Assembly (NCBI GenBank): GCA_964655115.1
Contig: CAZZKM010000001.1
Location: forward strand, 1 to 64,000
DNA length: 64,000 nt
Direction: 5' to 3'
Source: ATZT02 sp964655115
GTDB lineage: Bacteria; Actinomycetota; Actinomycetes; S36-B12; UBA5976
Shown: piece by piece, positions 41,684 through 49,519 of the stretch
Position numbering within the stretch: the stretch's first letter is position 1
How the letters are laid out: every line of letters begins with the position of its first letter
Position numbers and translations under genes: made by a program
Notes under the pieces: generated by a model
Seen by the model: only the letters and a program-made list of their open reading frames with translations
Databases searched by the model: none
What the model was told of the DNA's origin: nothing

Positions 41684-42414
41684 AGCTTTTAGAAGTTAAT
41701 TCTGTAACTAAAAAATTTGGTTCCTTGACCGCGGTTTCTAACGCATCAATGTTTGTTGATCAAAAAGAAATAGTTGGTTTAATTGGCCCAAATGGCTCAG
41801 GAAAATCTACACTTTTGCATACTATTTGCGGCAGAAGTTTTGCCACAGATGGAAATATTAAATTAAAAGATTTAGATATCACAAAGCAAGATCCACAATC
41901 TAGAGCATTGTCTGGAATGGCAATAAAATTTCAATTAGCAAGAATTTATTTAGAAAAAACAGTTAAAGAAAATTTATTAATATCTTTACAAGCTAAACAA
42001 TCTATTTGGACTCAATTACGAAGCAAGTCCAGAGAAATTTTCGAAAGTAAAATTGATGAGTTAGCTCATGAGTTTCAATTGTTTGAATATTTAAATGAAC
42101 CTGCTAAGTCACTTTCTCACGGTCAACAGCAATGGCTCGAAATTGCCATGGCAATGGCTTCCGATCCAATTTTACTTTTACTTGATGAGCCAACTGCTGG
42201 GATGAGCCCAAAGGAAAGAACCGACACTTCAGTTTTGATAAAAAAAGCTTCACAAAAATGTGGAGTTTTAATTGTTGAACATGATTTAGATTTAATAAAA
42301 CAAATTTGCAATCGTATTTATGTATTAAATCAAGGAAACATTATTGCAAGTGGCGCTGCTTCAGAAATTGAAAATAATCCTAAAGTAAAAGAGGTTTATC
42401 TAACCCGTGTCTAA
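41680..42414 (+). CDS. ABC transporter ATP-binding protein (LivG/UrtD-like)
   Basis: 244 residues. Walker A is in VGLIGPNGSGKSTLLHTICG, the signature motif in SLSHGQQQWLEIAMAMASDP, Walker B in LLLLDEPTAGMSPKE, and the H-loop in IVEHDLDLIK. The LSHGQ.QWLEI form of the signature is the one I associate with UrtD of urea transporters, rather than the usual LSGGQQ of LivG. It overlaps both neighbours (4 bases with the permease, 8 with the second ATPase), so stoichiometric expression is likely. Confidence 0.92.
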   Translation: MKLLEVNSVTKKFGSLTAVSNASMFVDQKEIVGLIGPNGSGKSTLLHTICGRSFATDGNIKLKDLDITKQDPQSRALSGMAIKFQLARIYLEKTVKENLLISLQAKQSIWTQLRSKSREIFESKIDELAHEFQLFEYLNEPAKSLSHGQQQWLEIAMAMASDPILLLLDEPTAGMSPKERTDTSVLIKKASQKCGVLIVEHDLDLIKQICNRIYVLNQGNIIASGAASEIENNPKVKEVYLTRV

Positions 42415-43111
42415 TAATTATTTAGAAGTAAAAAATTTATATGCAGGTTATGAAGCTAGCCAAGTTTTGTTTGACGTGTCTGTATCCATTCCAAAAACCG
42501 GTATTACCGCAATAGTTGGTAGAAATGGTGCTGGAAAATCTACTCTGTTACAAACCATCATGGGATTTATTCAACCCTTGAGTGGAAGCATTATATTTAA
42601 TGGCATTGATATAACTAAACATTCCACTTTTAGTAGGAATAAATTAGGTATTGGTTATGTTCCTCAGGATAGACCAGTTTTTTCAGACTTAACAGTAAAA
42701 GAGAACTTAATAATTGGGGCATCTCGATTACCGAAAAATCAGAGATTGAATTTAAATCCAGTATTAGAAATTTTTCCAAAACTTGCTGATCGTTTAGAGC
42801 AAAAAGCTGGAACCATGAGTGGTGGCGAAAGAAAAATGGTGGGAATTGCTCGAGCTTTAATTGCTCAACCGTCTTTAATTGTTATGGATGAACCAACTGA
42901 AGGTGTTTGGCATGGCGTTATTGACGAAATAAAAGATCGATTAATAAATTATAGTAAAGATCACGCGATAATAATTGTTGAACAAAATTTAGATTTTATT
43001 ACGGCAATTTCTACACAAATATTTTTGCTTGAAAGAGGCATTATTTCTCAAAGTGTTTTGACTAATGAAAAAAGCGAAATAGAGAAATTACGTAAAAAAC
43101 TAACTGTTTGA
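42407..43111 (+). CDS. ABC transporter ATP-binding protein (LivF/UrtE-like)
   Basis: 234 residues. Walker A is in AIVGRNGAGKSTLLQTIMG, the signature in GTMSGGERKMVGIARALIAQP, Walker B in LIVMDEPTEGVWHGVIDEI, and IIIVEQNLDF forms the switch. DEPTEG and GYVPQDR.VF match LivF/UrtE ATPases. It is the last gene of the six-gene unit from 37444; no clear terminator is seen in the 160 bases before the acyl-CoA ligase gene. Confidence 0.92.
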   Translation: MSNNYLEVKNLYAGYEASQVLFDVSVSIPKTGITAIVGRNGAGKSTLLQTIMGFIQPLSGSIIFNGIDITKHSTFSRNKLGIGYVPQDRPVFSDLTVKENLIIGASRLPKNQRLNLNPVLEIFPKLADRLEQKAGTMSGGERKMVGIARALIAQPSLIVMDEPTEGVWHGVIDEIKDRLINYSKDHAIIIVEQNLDFITAISTQIFLLERGIISQSVLTNEKSEIEKLRKKLTV

Positions 43112-43273
43112 TTTGCTGATTTAATTATTTCGAGCATAGATTTTGTCCAATTTTAAGAATAAAATAGAGTATTTCCCTAGAAAAATTGCTTTTAGAATTA
43201 TTAAATTTTGCTCTGGTTAGATTAATGATTTTTATGTATTATGTTTAAAACCCTACTTTGCGAAAGAGTAAAT

Positions 43274-44995
43274 ATGGCTCAACAACCTTGGGTAGCAAAT
43301 TATCCAAAAGGCGTAAGTCCGCAATTGGCACCAACAGATATTTCACATCTTCCAGATTTAATTCGTCGAGCAAGTAGTAATTATTCACAAAGCATTGCAT
43401 TTACTCAATGTATGCCAAATGGTATGAATGGTTCACTTACCTTTAAACAAATAGATGATTTGTCAGATGATTTTGCAGTTTATTTACGTGAAGTTTTGGG
43501 TTTAACCGCTGGAGAACGTGTAGCGGTGCAAATGCCAAATTGTTTAAGTTATCCAATTGTAGCTTTTGGAATTCTAAAAGCTGGGTGCGTGCTAGTAAAC
43601 ACAAATCCTTTATATACCGCAACCGAAATGATTCACCAATTTTCAGATTCTCAAGCAAAAGTTTTAGTAATAATAGATATGTTTGCTGATCGCTTACCTG
43701 AAGTTTTACCAAAAACAAAAATTCAAACTGTAGTAACCGTCAAAGTTTCTGAATATTTTCCAACTTTAGCTGGAGGTCTAATTAGATTTGTTCAAAAAGT
43801 GGTTCACAAATCAATACCAAAAATCACCGTTAAACATACAAAATTTAATCAAACTTTGAGTCAAGGCCATAGTCATACAAAAAGAAGTCAAGTACATGAT
43901 TATGCAAAAGAAATTAAAGCCGAATCAATAGCTACTCTTCAATACACCGGTGGAACTACAGGAGTTTCAAAAGGTGCGATGCTGACTCATAAGAATTTGG
44001 TCGTAAACACTTTGCAGATGATGCAAATGGTAGATAAATTCCTACTAGCCGGTAAAGAAACTATTATTACTGCATTGCCTCTGTATCACATTTTTGCTTT
44101 TACAGTTAATCTTTTAGGTCTTTATCATATGGGTGGACATAATATTTTAATTCCAAATCCAAGACCACCAAGCAATATGAAGAAGGCATTTGAAAACTAC
44201 AAAATAACTTGGGTTTCAGGTGTAAACACTTTGTATAACGCATTATTAAAGGAACCTTGGTTCTTAGAAAATCCACCAAAACATCTAAGTGCATCAGTTG
44301 CAGGTGGAATGTCATTACATCAATCAGTTGCAGATGATTGGCAAAAAGTAACTAATTCTCCATTAGTAGAAGGATTTGGTTTAACTGAATCTTCTCCAGT
44401 TCTAACTTTTAATCCACTTGGTGGAATTGCTAAACCTGGCTCAATTGGAATTCCGATGCCTTCAACAGATATTCGAATCGTTGATGAAAATGGCAAAGAA
44501 GTAAAAGTTGGTGAGTCTGGAGAATTAATTGCTCAAGGTCCACAAATAATGCTTGGTTATTGGAATAACGAAAAAGAAACAGCAAACACCTTAAGAAATG
44601 GTTGGCTATATACAGGTGACGTTGCGCAAATGGATGATGATGGATATTTCAAAATTGTGGATCGCAAAAAAGACATGATCTTAGTCAGCGGATTCAATGT
44701 CTATCCAAATGAAATCGAAGAAGAAATTGCAAAACTTTCGTCAGTAAAAGAAGTTGGTGTAATTGGGTTGCCAGATGAAAACACTGGTGAAAGAGTTTGC
44801 GCTTACATTGTGGCAGCAACCGGAACTTTAACTCAGGAAGAAGTTATTGCTCATTGTGAAAAATCTTTAGCAAGATATAAAATACCTAAATCAGTTGTTA
44901 TTGTTACGGAATTGCCTAAGAGTCCTATAGGAAAAATTCTTAGACGTGAGTTGAGAAAAGCTGAAATGAATCAACTCACAAACAAAAATATATAA
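43274..44995 (+). CDS. fadD: Long-chain fatty-acid-CoA ligase (FadD-like)
   Basis: 573 residues, ANL superfamily adenylate-forming enzyme that activates fatty acids as acyl-CoA. Signatures are TLQYTGGTTGVSKGAMLTHKN (AMP loop), GFGLTESSPVLTFNP, GWLYTGDVAQMDDDGYFKIVDRKKDMI and the hinge/C-terminal VSGFNVYPNEIEE with the catalytic Lys in PKSPIGKILRREL. The ATG at 43274 is chosen because AAAGAG lies about 6 bases upstream and the protein then starts AQQPWVANYPKGVS as in homologues; the frame is open 33 bases further upstream. Stand-alone gene followed by an AT-only hairpin. Confidence 0.95.
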   Translation: MAQQPWVANYPKGVSPQLAPTDISHLPDLIRRASSNYSQSIAFTQCMPNGMNGSLTFKQIDDLSDDFAVYLREVLGLTAGERVAVQMPNCLSYPIVAFGILKAGCVLVNTNPLYTATEMIHQFSDSQAKVLVIIDMFADRLPEVLPKTKIQTVVTVKVSEYFPTLAGGLIRFVQKVVHKSIPKITVKHTKFNQTLSQGHSHTKRSQVHDYAKEIKAESIATLQYTGGTTGVSKGAMLTHKNLVVNTLQMMQMVDKFLLAGKETIITALPLYHIFAFTVNLLGLYHMGGHNILIPNPRPPSNMKKAFENYKITWVSGVNTLYNALLKEPWFLENPPKHLSASVAGGMSLHQSVADDWQKVTNSPLVEGFGLTESSPVLTFNPLGGIAKPGSIGIPMPSTDIRIVDENGKEVKVGESGELIAQGPQIMLGYWNNEKETANTLRNGWLYTGDVAQMDDDGYFKIVDRKKDMILVSGFNVYPNEIEEEIAKLSSVKEVGVIGLPDENTGERVCAYIVAATGTLTQEEVIAHCEKSLARYKIPKSVVIVTELPKSPIGKILRRELRKAEMNQLTNKNI

Positions 44996-45031
44996 ATTCA
45001 ATTAATTTTAAATAGTAAATTAATTGAATTT
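44994..45031. terminator. 15-bp AT-rich inverted repeat after fadD
   Basis: AAATTCAATTAATTT and AAATTAATTGAATTT are perfectly complementary around an 8-base loop, beginning within the fadD stop codon. With only two G/C-containing pairs it is weaker than a classical terminator but well placed to end fadD transcription or to mark a bidirectional 3' end. Confidence 0.45.
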
Positions 45032-45100
45032 AAACTACCGGAAATCATTTTTGTCCTATGGGAATTGGTTATTATCTACAAACTTTATTAGGATAGTTAA

Positions 45101-45673
45101 GTGAAATTAAAAACCCTCATAATATCTACCTTATCTTTAGTAGTCATTGCTTGTGGCTCAAATGAAAACAGAGGTGCATTTCTTGAAAGTCATGCCACAA
45201 ATTATTTAACTCCTAAATGTCCAACTTCTGAAATAGAAACTAAAAACGCTAGAGGAATAATTGCTCCTGCTGTTTTAAAGTGTTTAGGTCATGATCAATT
45301 AGTAAATTTGGCAGGTATTCAAAGTGATAAACCTATAGTCATTAGTTTTTGGGCTTCCTGGTGCACAATTTGTGCAGATGATGCAATTGCTTTTAATGCA
45401 GCATATAAAAAATTAAGTGGAAAAATTAACTTTTTAGGTATTGCGTATCAAGATAATGAAAAAGATTCTTTGCAAGCTTCTTATAAATGGCAGTTACCTT
45501 TTGCAAGTGTTCAAGATCCAAGAAGTCTATTAAGAGAGTTTTATGGAATTACTGGTTTGCCGATTACTTTATTGGTCGATAAAAACGGCAAATTGATCGA
45601 AAGAATCAATGGACCTATTGGTCAACCTCAAGAATTTATTAATCGATTAAATGAAAAACTAATTTCTTACTAA
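45101..45673 (+). CDS. Thioredoxin-like (TlpA/ResA-type) lipoprotein
   Basis: 190 residues. The signal peptide ends in a lipobox (LVVIACGS), so it should be lipid-anchored outside the membrane. The thioredoxin fold from about residue 60 has the redox pair in SFWASWCTICADDAIAF (CTIC) and the cis-proline in YGITGLPITLLVDKNGKLI. Such proteins reduce or oxidise thiols of exported proteins or of cytochrome c; here the two residues between the cysteines (Thr-Ile) differ from the more common CxPC pattern. The start is GTG at 45101. The stop codon directly abuts the end of the convergent gene at 45674. Confidence 0.88.
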   Translation: MKLKTLIISTLSLVVIACGSNENRGAFLESHATNYLTPKCPTSEIETKNARGIIAPAVLKCLGHDQLVNLAGIQSDKPIVISFWASWCTICADDAIAFNAAYKKLSGKINFLGIAYQDNEKDSLQASYKWQLPFASVQDPRSLLREFYGITGLPITLLVDKNGKLIERINGPIGQPQEFINRLNEKLISY

Positions 45674-46123
45674 TTACCAGCGCATCTTCACTTTATTGCA
45701 GTTAGCATGCAACTGATCTTCTAAAGCTACGATTTGTCCATTTAATCCTGATCTAACATCAACTTGATCTTGTGGAAAGTAGGTAGAAGCTCTTGTGGCG
45801 TATAGATTAGACATTTGTTGCATTAAATCTTTGCATACTCCATAAGATGCATTTGCATATTTTTTAATTTTTTCAGCTGCAGCAAATTCTCTGCCAGACA
45901 TTGTTTCTGCTGAAATTTTTCCTAATACTCGATAATTATGTTCATTTATATAATGATTGTTATCAATTATGGCAAAATTTCTTAATTGTTTAGTGTTTGC
46001 AGTTTTTGCACATTTGCTGTCATCACTTGTGCATTTTTTTATTGGTAAGTAGGCAAAACTTGGTGATGAGAAAACAAATAATAGTAAGAAAGATGTAATC
46101 ACTACTGAGATATTTTTCTTCAT
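45674..46123 (-). CDS. Secreted protein of unknown function
   Basis: 149 residues. A clear signal peptide (residues 1 to about 24, cleavage likely after SFA) is followed by a mature polar protein with four cysteines (two near the mature N-terminus, CTSDDSKC, one at YGVCKDLM and one near the C-terminus, HANCNK), which may form disulfides outside the cell. No family recognised. It lies tail-to-tail with the thioredoxin-like lipoprotein with no bases between them, which makes a thiol-related pairing conceivable but unproven. Confidence 0.7.
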   Translation of the reverse strand: MKKNISVVITSFLLLFVFSSPSFAYLPIKKCTSDDSKCAKTANTKQLRNFAIIDNNHYINEHNYRVLGKISAETMSGREFAAAEKIKKYANASYGVCKDLMQQMSNLYATRASTYFPQDQVDVRSGLNGQIVALEDQLHANCNKVKMRW

Positions 46124-46144
46124 ATTCTCTTTCTATCTTAAATT

Positions 46145-46186
46145 TTTAGGGCCATTTCGCAATTTAACTCGCGAAATGGCCCTAAA
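46145..46186. terminator. Perfect 16-bp hairpin between the histone-like and secreted-protein genes
   Basis: TTTAGGGCCATTTCGC and GCGAAATGGCCCTAAA flank a 10-base loop. It lies 32 bases downstream of the leftward histone-like gene and upstream of the leftward secreted-protein gene, so it most likely ends the former. No long U tract follows in either direction. Confidence 0.75.
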
Positions 46187-46218
46187 GCTTTATGCCAAAC
46201 AATTACTTAACTAATTAA

Positions 46219-46512
46219 TTACCAGCTAAGAGGATTGAATGGTGATGGTGCAGGAGTATCTGCTGCTGGTGCAGCTGGTGCTGCAGCCTTTGGAGCAGAT
46301 TTCTTAGAAGATTTCTTTTTTGAAGCCTTCTTTTTTGTAGCTTTTTTCTTGGAAGATTTCTTTGCAGATTTCTTCTTAGCTACTTTCTTTTTTGTAACTT
46401 TTTTCTTGGAAGATTTCTTTGCAGATTTCTTCTTAGTTACTTTCTTTTTTGCTACCTTACGTTTTGCGCTCTTTTTAGAGGCGCGTTTTTTTGACTTCTT
46501 ACGTGCTGCCAC
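46219..46512 (-). CDS. Histone H1-like lysine/alanine-rich DNA-binding protein
   Basis: 97 residues; about the first 75 are Lys, Ala and Ser repeats (KKSAKK, KKSSKKKVTKKK), followed by an Ala/Pro hinge and the short C-terminus PFNPLSW. It resembles the C-terminal tails of eukaryotic H1 and of actinobacterial HupB/Lsr2-like nucleoid proteins, and should bind DNA through charge alone; no globular domain is present. The start is GTG at 46512 with GGAGG 4 bases upstream. A 57-bp tandem repeat lies in its centre. High expression would fit a nucleoid protein, but only the strong ribosome-binding site supports this. Confidence 0.8.
   Translation of the reverse strand: MAARKKSKKRASKKSAKRKVAKKKVTKKKSAKKSSKKKVTKKKVAKKKSAKKSSKKKATKKKASKKKSSKKSAPKAAAPAAPAADTPAPSPFNPLSW
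46328..46452 (-). repeat. 57-bp tandem repeat inside the histone-like gene
   Basis: About 2.2 copies with few mismatches; each unit encodes 19 residues (SAKKSSKKKVTKKK followed by VAKKK and its variant). The near-identity at DNA level suggests recent duplication, so copy number may vary between strains. Confidence 0.8.
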
Positions 46513-46636
46513 TATTCCTCCGTACGGGGTGGAAATTACTGCATTTATTCTCGCACTACATAGATAGATAAAGAAAGCCAGACCCTAGTTTTTTTCAGGG
46601 CAAATATGCACCTTTAACCCATAATTTTGTGCTTAA

Positions 46637-46682
46637 TTTCAAGGTTAGAAAGCAAGTCTTTTAAAAACGTGTTACCTTGAAA
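46637..46682. promoter_or_regulatory. Separated 9-bp inverted repeat upstream of the Bax-inhibitor-like gene
   Basis: TTTCAAGGT (46637-46645) and ACCTTGAAA (46674-46682) are perfect complements 28 bases apart, in the 229-base gap between the divergent histone-like and BaxI genes. It could be a looped operator or part of a long 5' structure. A second short pairing (GGAGG/CCTCC, near 46686-46709) follows before the AAAGGAGA ribosome-binding site. Confidence 0.35.
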
Positions 46683-46741
46683 ATAGGAGGAAATAAAAAG
46701 GCCTCCCAAGATAGTTCTTCTAAAGGAGACAAAGAAAAAAG

Positions 46742-47572
46742 ATGGAATCTAGAAATCCAGTCATACGTCGTTATGCCGACTTTCAACAACCTGGATCTGT
46801 TTTAAACAACAGAGGTGGCTACGACAGTTCAATTCTTACTTCAACGCCAGTTGAAGAAACACAAGAAAGATCTTTTCCTGGTGTAACGCCAGCTAAACCT
46901 GGCGAAAGAGTTGTAACTATGGATGACGTAGTTATGAAATCTTTTGTCATGTTAGGACTTTTACTCGTTGGTGCATTTGTTGGTTGGAATGCTCCAGGAT
47001 TAGCAATCATGGCAGCAATAGCTGGCCTTGTTCTTGGTTTAGTAAATACATTTAAGAAAAATGTTTCACCAGCTTTAGTTATTGCTTATGCAGTAATGCA
47101 AGGAATTTTTGTTGGTGGAATTTCATACATTTATCAAAACTTAATTGTTGCTGATGGAACAAACATTGTAGGAAATACAATCATGAGCACCATTGTTGCT
47201 TTTGGCACCATGCTGTTCTTGTTCAGATCAGGAATTATCAAAGTTGATGCGAAATTCACTCGCATGATGATGGTGGCAATGATTTCTTATTTAGTTATCG
47301 CTGTAATCTCATTAATCGCTGCATTCATGGGTGTAGGAAATGGATGGGGTTTTTATGGCGTTGGTGGAATTGGAATCTTGCTTGCACTATTTGGTGTAGG
47401 TCTTGCCACATTTTCATTAATGCTTGATTTCCAAGCAATTCGTTCAGCAATCTCAATGAATTTACCTGAAAAAGAATCTTGGAGATTAGCTTTTGGATTA
47501 ACCGTAACTTTGGTTTGGTTATATCTTGAAATGCTTCGTCTTTTTGCAATCATTGCAGGAAGAAGAGAGTAA
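46742..47572 (+). CDS. Bax inhibitor-1-like (BaxI_1/YccA-type) membrane protein
   Basis: 276 residues. A 60-residue soluble N-terminus (NPVIRRYADFQQ) typical of actinobacterial members is followed by seven hydrophobic helices from about residue 64. Features include MDDVVMKSFVMLGLLLVGA, ALVIAYAVMQGIFVGGIS, and the C-terminal LDFQAIRSAISMNLPEKESWRLAFGLTVTLVWLYLEMLRLFA with the conserved acidic residue of the pH-sensing channel core. Proposed Ca2+ leak channels; function in actinobacteria is unknown. A strong AAAGGAGA ribosome-binding site precedes it. A bidirectional terminator follows. Confidence 0.92.
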   Translation: MESRNPVIRRYADFQQPGSVLNNRGGYDSSILTSTPVEETQERSFPGVTPAKPGERVVTMDDVVMKSFVMLGLLLVGAFVGWNAPGLAIMAAIAGLVLGLVNTFKKNVSPALVIAYAVMQGIFVGGISYIYQNLIVADGTNIVGNTIMSTIVAFGTMLFLFRSGIIKVDAKFTRMMMVAMISYLVIAVISLIAAFMGVGNGWGFYGVGGIGILLALFGVGLATFSLMLDFQAIRSAISMNLPEKESWRLAFGLTVTLVWLYLEMLRLFAIIAGRRE

Positions 47573-47586
47573 CAAATATTTATTTA

Positions 47587-47623
47587 ATTAAAGGGGCCAA
47601 GAAATTGGCCCCTTTAATTTTTT
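47587..47623. terminator. Bidirectional rho-independent terminator
   Basis: ATTAAAGGGGCCAA and TTGGCCCCTTTAAT pair perfectly around GAAA, followed by TTTTTT on the plus strand; the minus strand has an A/T-rich tail as well. It lies between the convergent BaxI-like gene and msrA and overlaps the msrA stop codon. The clearest terminator in the window. Confidence 0.92.
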
Positions 47624-48140
47624 AAACCATGCTTGGAAAAAATACTCCAGTTCTTGCATGACAGTCATAACCATTGGGATTTTTCTTTAAATACTTTTGA
47701 TGATATTCCTCAGCTTCAAAATATTCATAATCAATACTTGGAATAATTTGAGTGGTGATTGAACCAAAGCCTTCTTTTTTAATTGCCTCTTCATAAATAT
47801 TTTTTGTAAGTTCTGCTTCTTTTTTTTGTGACTCATTTTCATAAAAAATCACACTGCGATATTGCGATCCAATGTCATTTCCTTGGCGATTTCCTTGAGT
47901 TGGATCATGAATTGTCCAAAACATTTCTAGTAATTGACGATAAGTAACTTTATTTGGATCAAATATAACTTTTACTGCTTCTGCATGATTTGTGGTTCCA
48001 GTGCAAACTAATTCATAACTTGGGTTTTTTACAGTTCCACCCATATAACCAACACTTGTTTCTAAAACACCATCTGTTTGCCAAAATCTTCTTTCAGCAC
48101 CCCAAAAGCAACCTAGTGCAAAATATGCAGTCTCTGTCAA
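47622..48140 (-). CDS. msrA: Peptide methionine-(S)-S-oxide reductase
   Basis: 172 residues. Repairs oxidised methionine. The active-site motif is YFALGCFWGAERRFW; SVGYMGGTVKNPSYE, TGTTNHAEAVKVIFDP, WTIHDPTQGNRQGNDIGSQYRS and AEEYHQKYL are the standard family blocks. Stand-alone MsrA without a fused MsrB domain. It is convergent with the BaxI gene. Consistent with life in light and oxygen. Confidence 0.96.
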   Translation of the reverse strand: MTETAYFALGCFWGAERRFWQTDGVLETSVGYMGGTVKNPSYELVCTGTTNHAEAVKVIFDPNKVTYRQLLEMFWTIHDPTQGNRQGNDIGSQYRSVIFYENESQKKEAELTKNIYEEAIKKEGFGSITTQIIPSIDYEYFEAEEYHQKYLKKNPNGYDCHARTGVFFPSMV

Positions 48141-48196
48141 AGTATTTCTCCTAACGCTTAGTTTCTATTGTGCTTCAACTTTTTAATTTGCGCCAA

Positions 48197-49432
48197 TTAT
48201 TTATTTGATTTTGGTTTTGTCTCAGGCATAATGCTTGAGAAAAATACTGCTAAGAGAGAAATTGCAGCGCCAGTTAAAAAGGCGGCAGCAAAACCAAGTG
48301 AGTCAACTAAACTTCCAGCAACGATTGGTCCGATGATTGAACCAAAATCACTAGTCATTTGAAATGCAGCAACCACAGGACCACTTTGTTTTCCACCAGT
48401 TACATCTCCAACAACTGCAGCAGGTGCAGATCCCATAAAGGCTGCTCCAATTCCTGCAATTGCCATAGAAACCAAAAACCCTAAAGGTGTCTCAAAAATA
48501 ACTAGAACTAATACAGAAACAAATAAAGTACTAGTTCCAAAAATCATAGAAGGTTTTCTACCATTTAAATCAGTTGCTTTTCCTGCAAAAGATAAAAATG
48601 CTGCTTGAGTAATGCTGGTGGCTAAAAATCCTAATCCAATTAAAGAAGGACTTGATTGCAACTCTTCAACAACAAATATAGGAATAATTGAAGATCTAAT
48701 TCCAAATGAAACAAAACCAGTAGCAAGATTTACAGATAATGCAGCAGCGTAAGCCCTATTTTTTACTGCATTTACAAATAGTTTTAATTGATTTAATACT
48801 TTAGATCTTTCTTTTTGTTGGCCATCTTTTTTCTCATGTTTATTTAAGAAAAATGCAGATGCTGCAGCTGCAAACAAAAGAGTAAAAGAGTAAACAAAGA
48901 ATGGTGCTCTTAAAGAAATAGCGATCACAATTCCACCAACGGCAGGACCTGCTAAACCACCAATTAAAAATCCACCTTGAAATGCAGCAGCGGCTCTACC
49001 TCTTTGTTCTGCTGAAACAATTCTTAAAAGAAGTGAAAAAGAAGCAACTGAAAACATTGTGCTACCAAGGCCACCTGCACCTCGAAGAATAAGTAAGTGA
49101 AGAAAATCATTTGCCAGACCTGCAAAAAAACTTGATAAAGAAACTATTAATAAACCAATAGTTAATACATTTCTTTCTCCAAATTTATTTACCCAATAAC
49201 CTGCAAGAGGAGCAGAAGCAAATCTCATAAGAGCAAAAACTGAAACTACCGAACTTGCTGCAAAAGCGGTAACTCCAAAGGATTTTGCAAAGACTGGAAT
49301 TGCAGGCGCTACTATGCCAAAGCCGATTGCAACAAAAAAAGCTATTAAAGCAATAATTGCTACTTCGTTAGGAAGACCTCTAAGCCAAGGGTTATGTCTA
49401 ATTTTTCTTGCTAAGCCATGAAATGAAGTCAC
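48197..49432 (-). CDS. Major facilitator superfamily transporter
   Basis: 411 residues with twelve predicted transmembrane helices. MFS hallmarks are GYWVNKFGERNVLTIG (loop 2-3 motif A), RGAGGLGSTMFSVASFSLLLR with the helix 4 Arg, and the second-half motif A GKATDLNGRKPSMIFG. It resembles drug/small-molecule:proton antiporters of the DHA1 type, but the substrate cannot be stated. Divergent from threonine ammonia-lyase across 87 bases that contain AAGCC-TAG-GGCTT. Confidence 0.9.
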   Translation of the reverse strand: MTSFHGLARKIRHNPWLRGLPNEVAIIALIAFFVAIGFGIVAPAIPVFAKSFGVTAFAASSVVSVFALMRFASAPLAGYWVNKFGERNVLTIGLLIVSLSSFFAGLANDFLHLLILRGAGGLGSTMFSVASFSLLLRIVSAEQRGRAAAAFQGGFLIGGLAGPAVGGIVIAISLRAPFFVYSFTLLFAAAASAFFLNKHEKKDGQQKERSKVLNQLKLFVNAVKNRAYAAALSVNLATGFVSFGIRSSIIPIFVVEELQSSPSLIGLGFLATSITQAAFLSFAGKATDLNGRKPSMIFGTSTLFVSVLVLVIFETPLGFLVSMAIAGIGAAFMGSAPAAVVGDVTGGKQSGPVVAAFQMTSDFGSIIGPIVAGSLVDSLGFAAAFLTGAAISLLAVFFSSIMPETKPKSNK

Positions 49433-49519
49433 AATGGGTTAAAGCCTAGGGCTTAGGTGGTTTAAACTAATTCAGATAGTCACTTACAAGATTAAAAATC
49501 TATTGAATTGGAGAGAAAA

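Noticed and set aside
46328..46452. Short direct repeats resembling a CRISPR or minisatellite
   Set aside because: The repeats are in frame, encode the Lys-rich histone-like protein, and have no spacers.
49442..49454. AAGCC-TAG-GGCTT as an operator between the MFS gene and ilvA
   Set aside because: Arms of only five bases; too short to separate from chance without conservation data.
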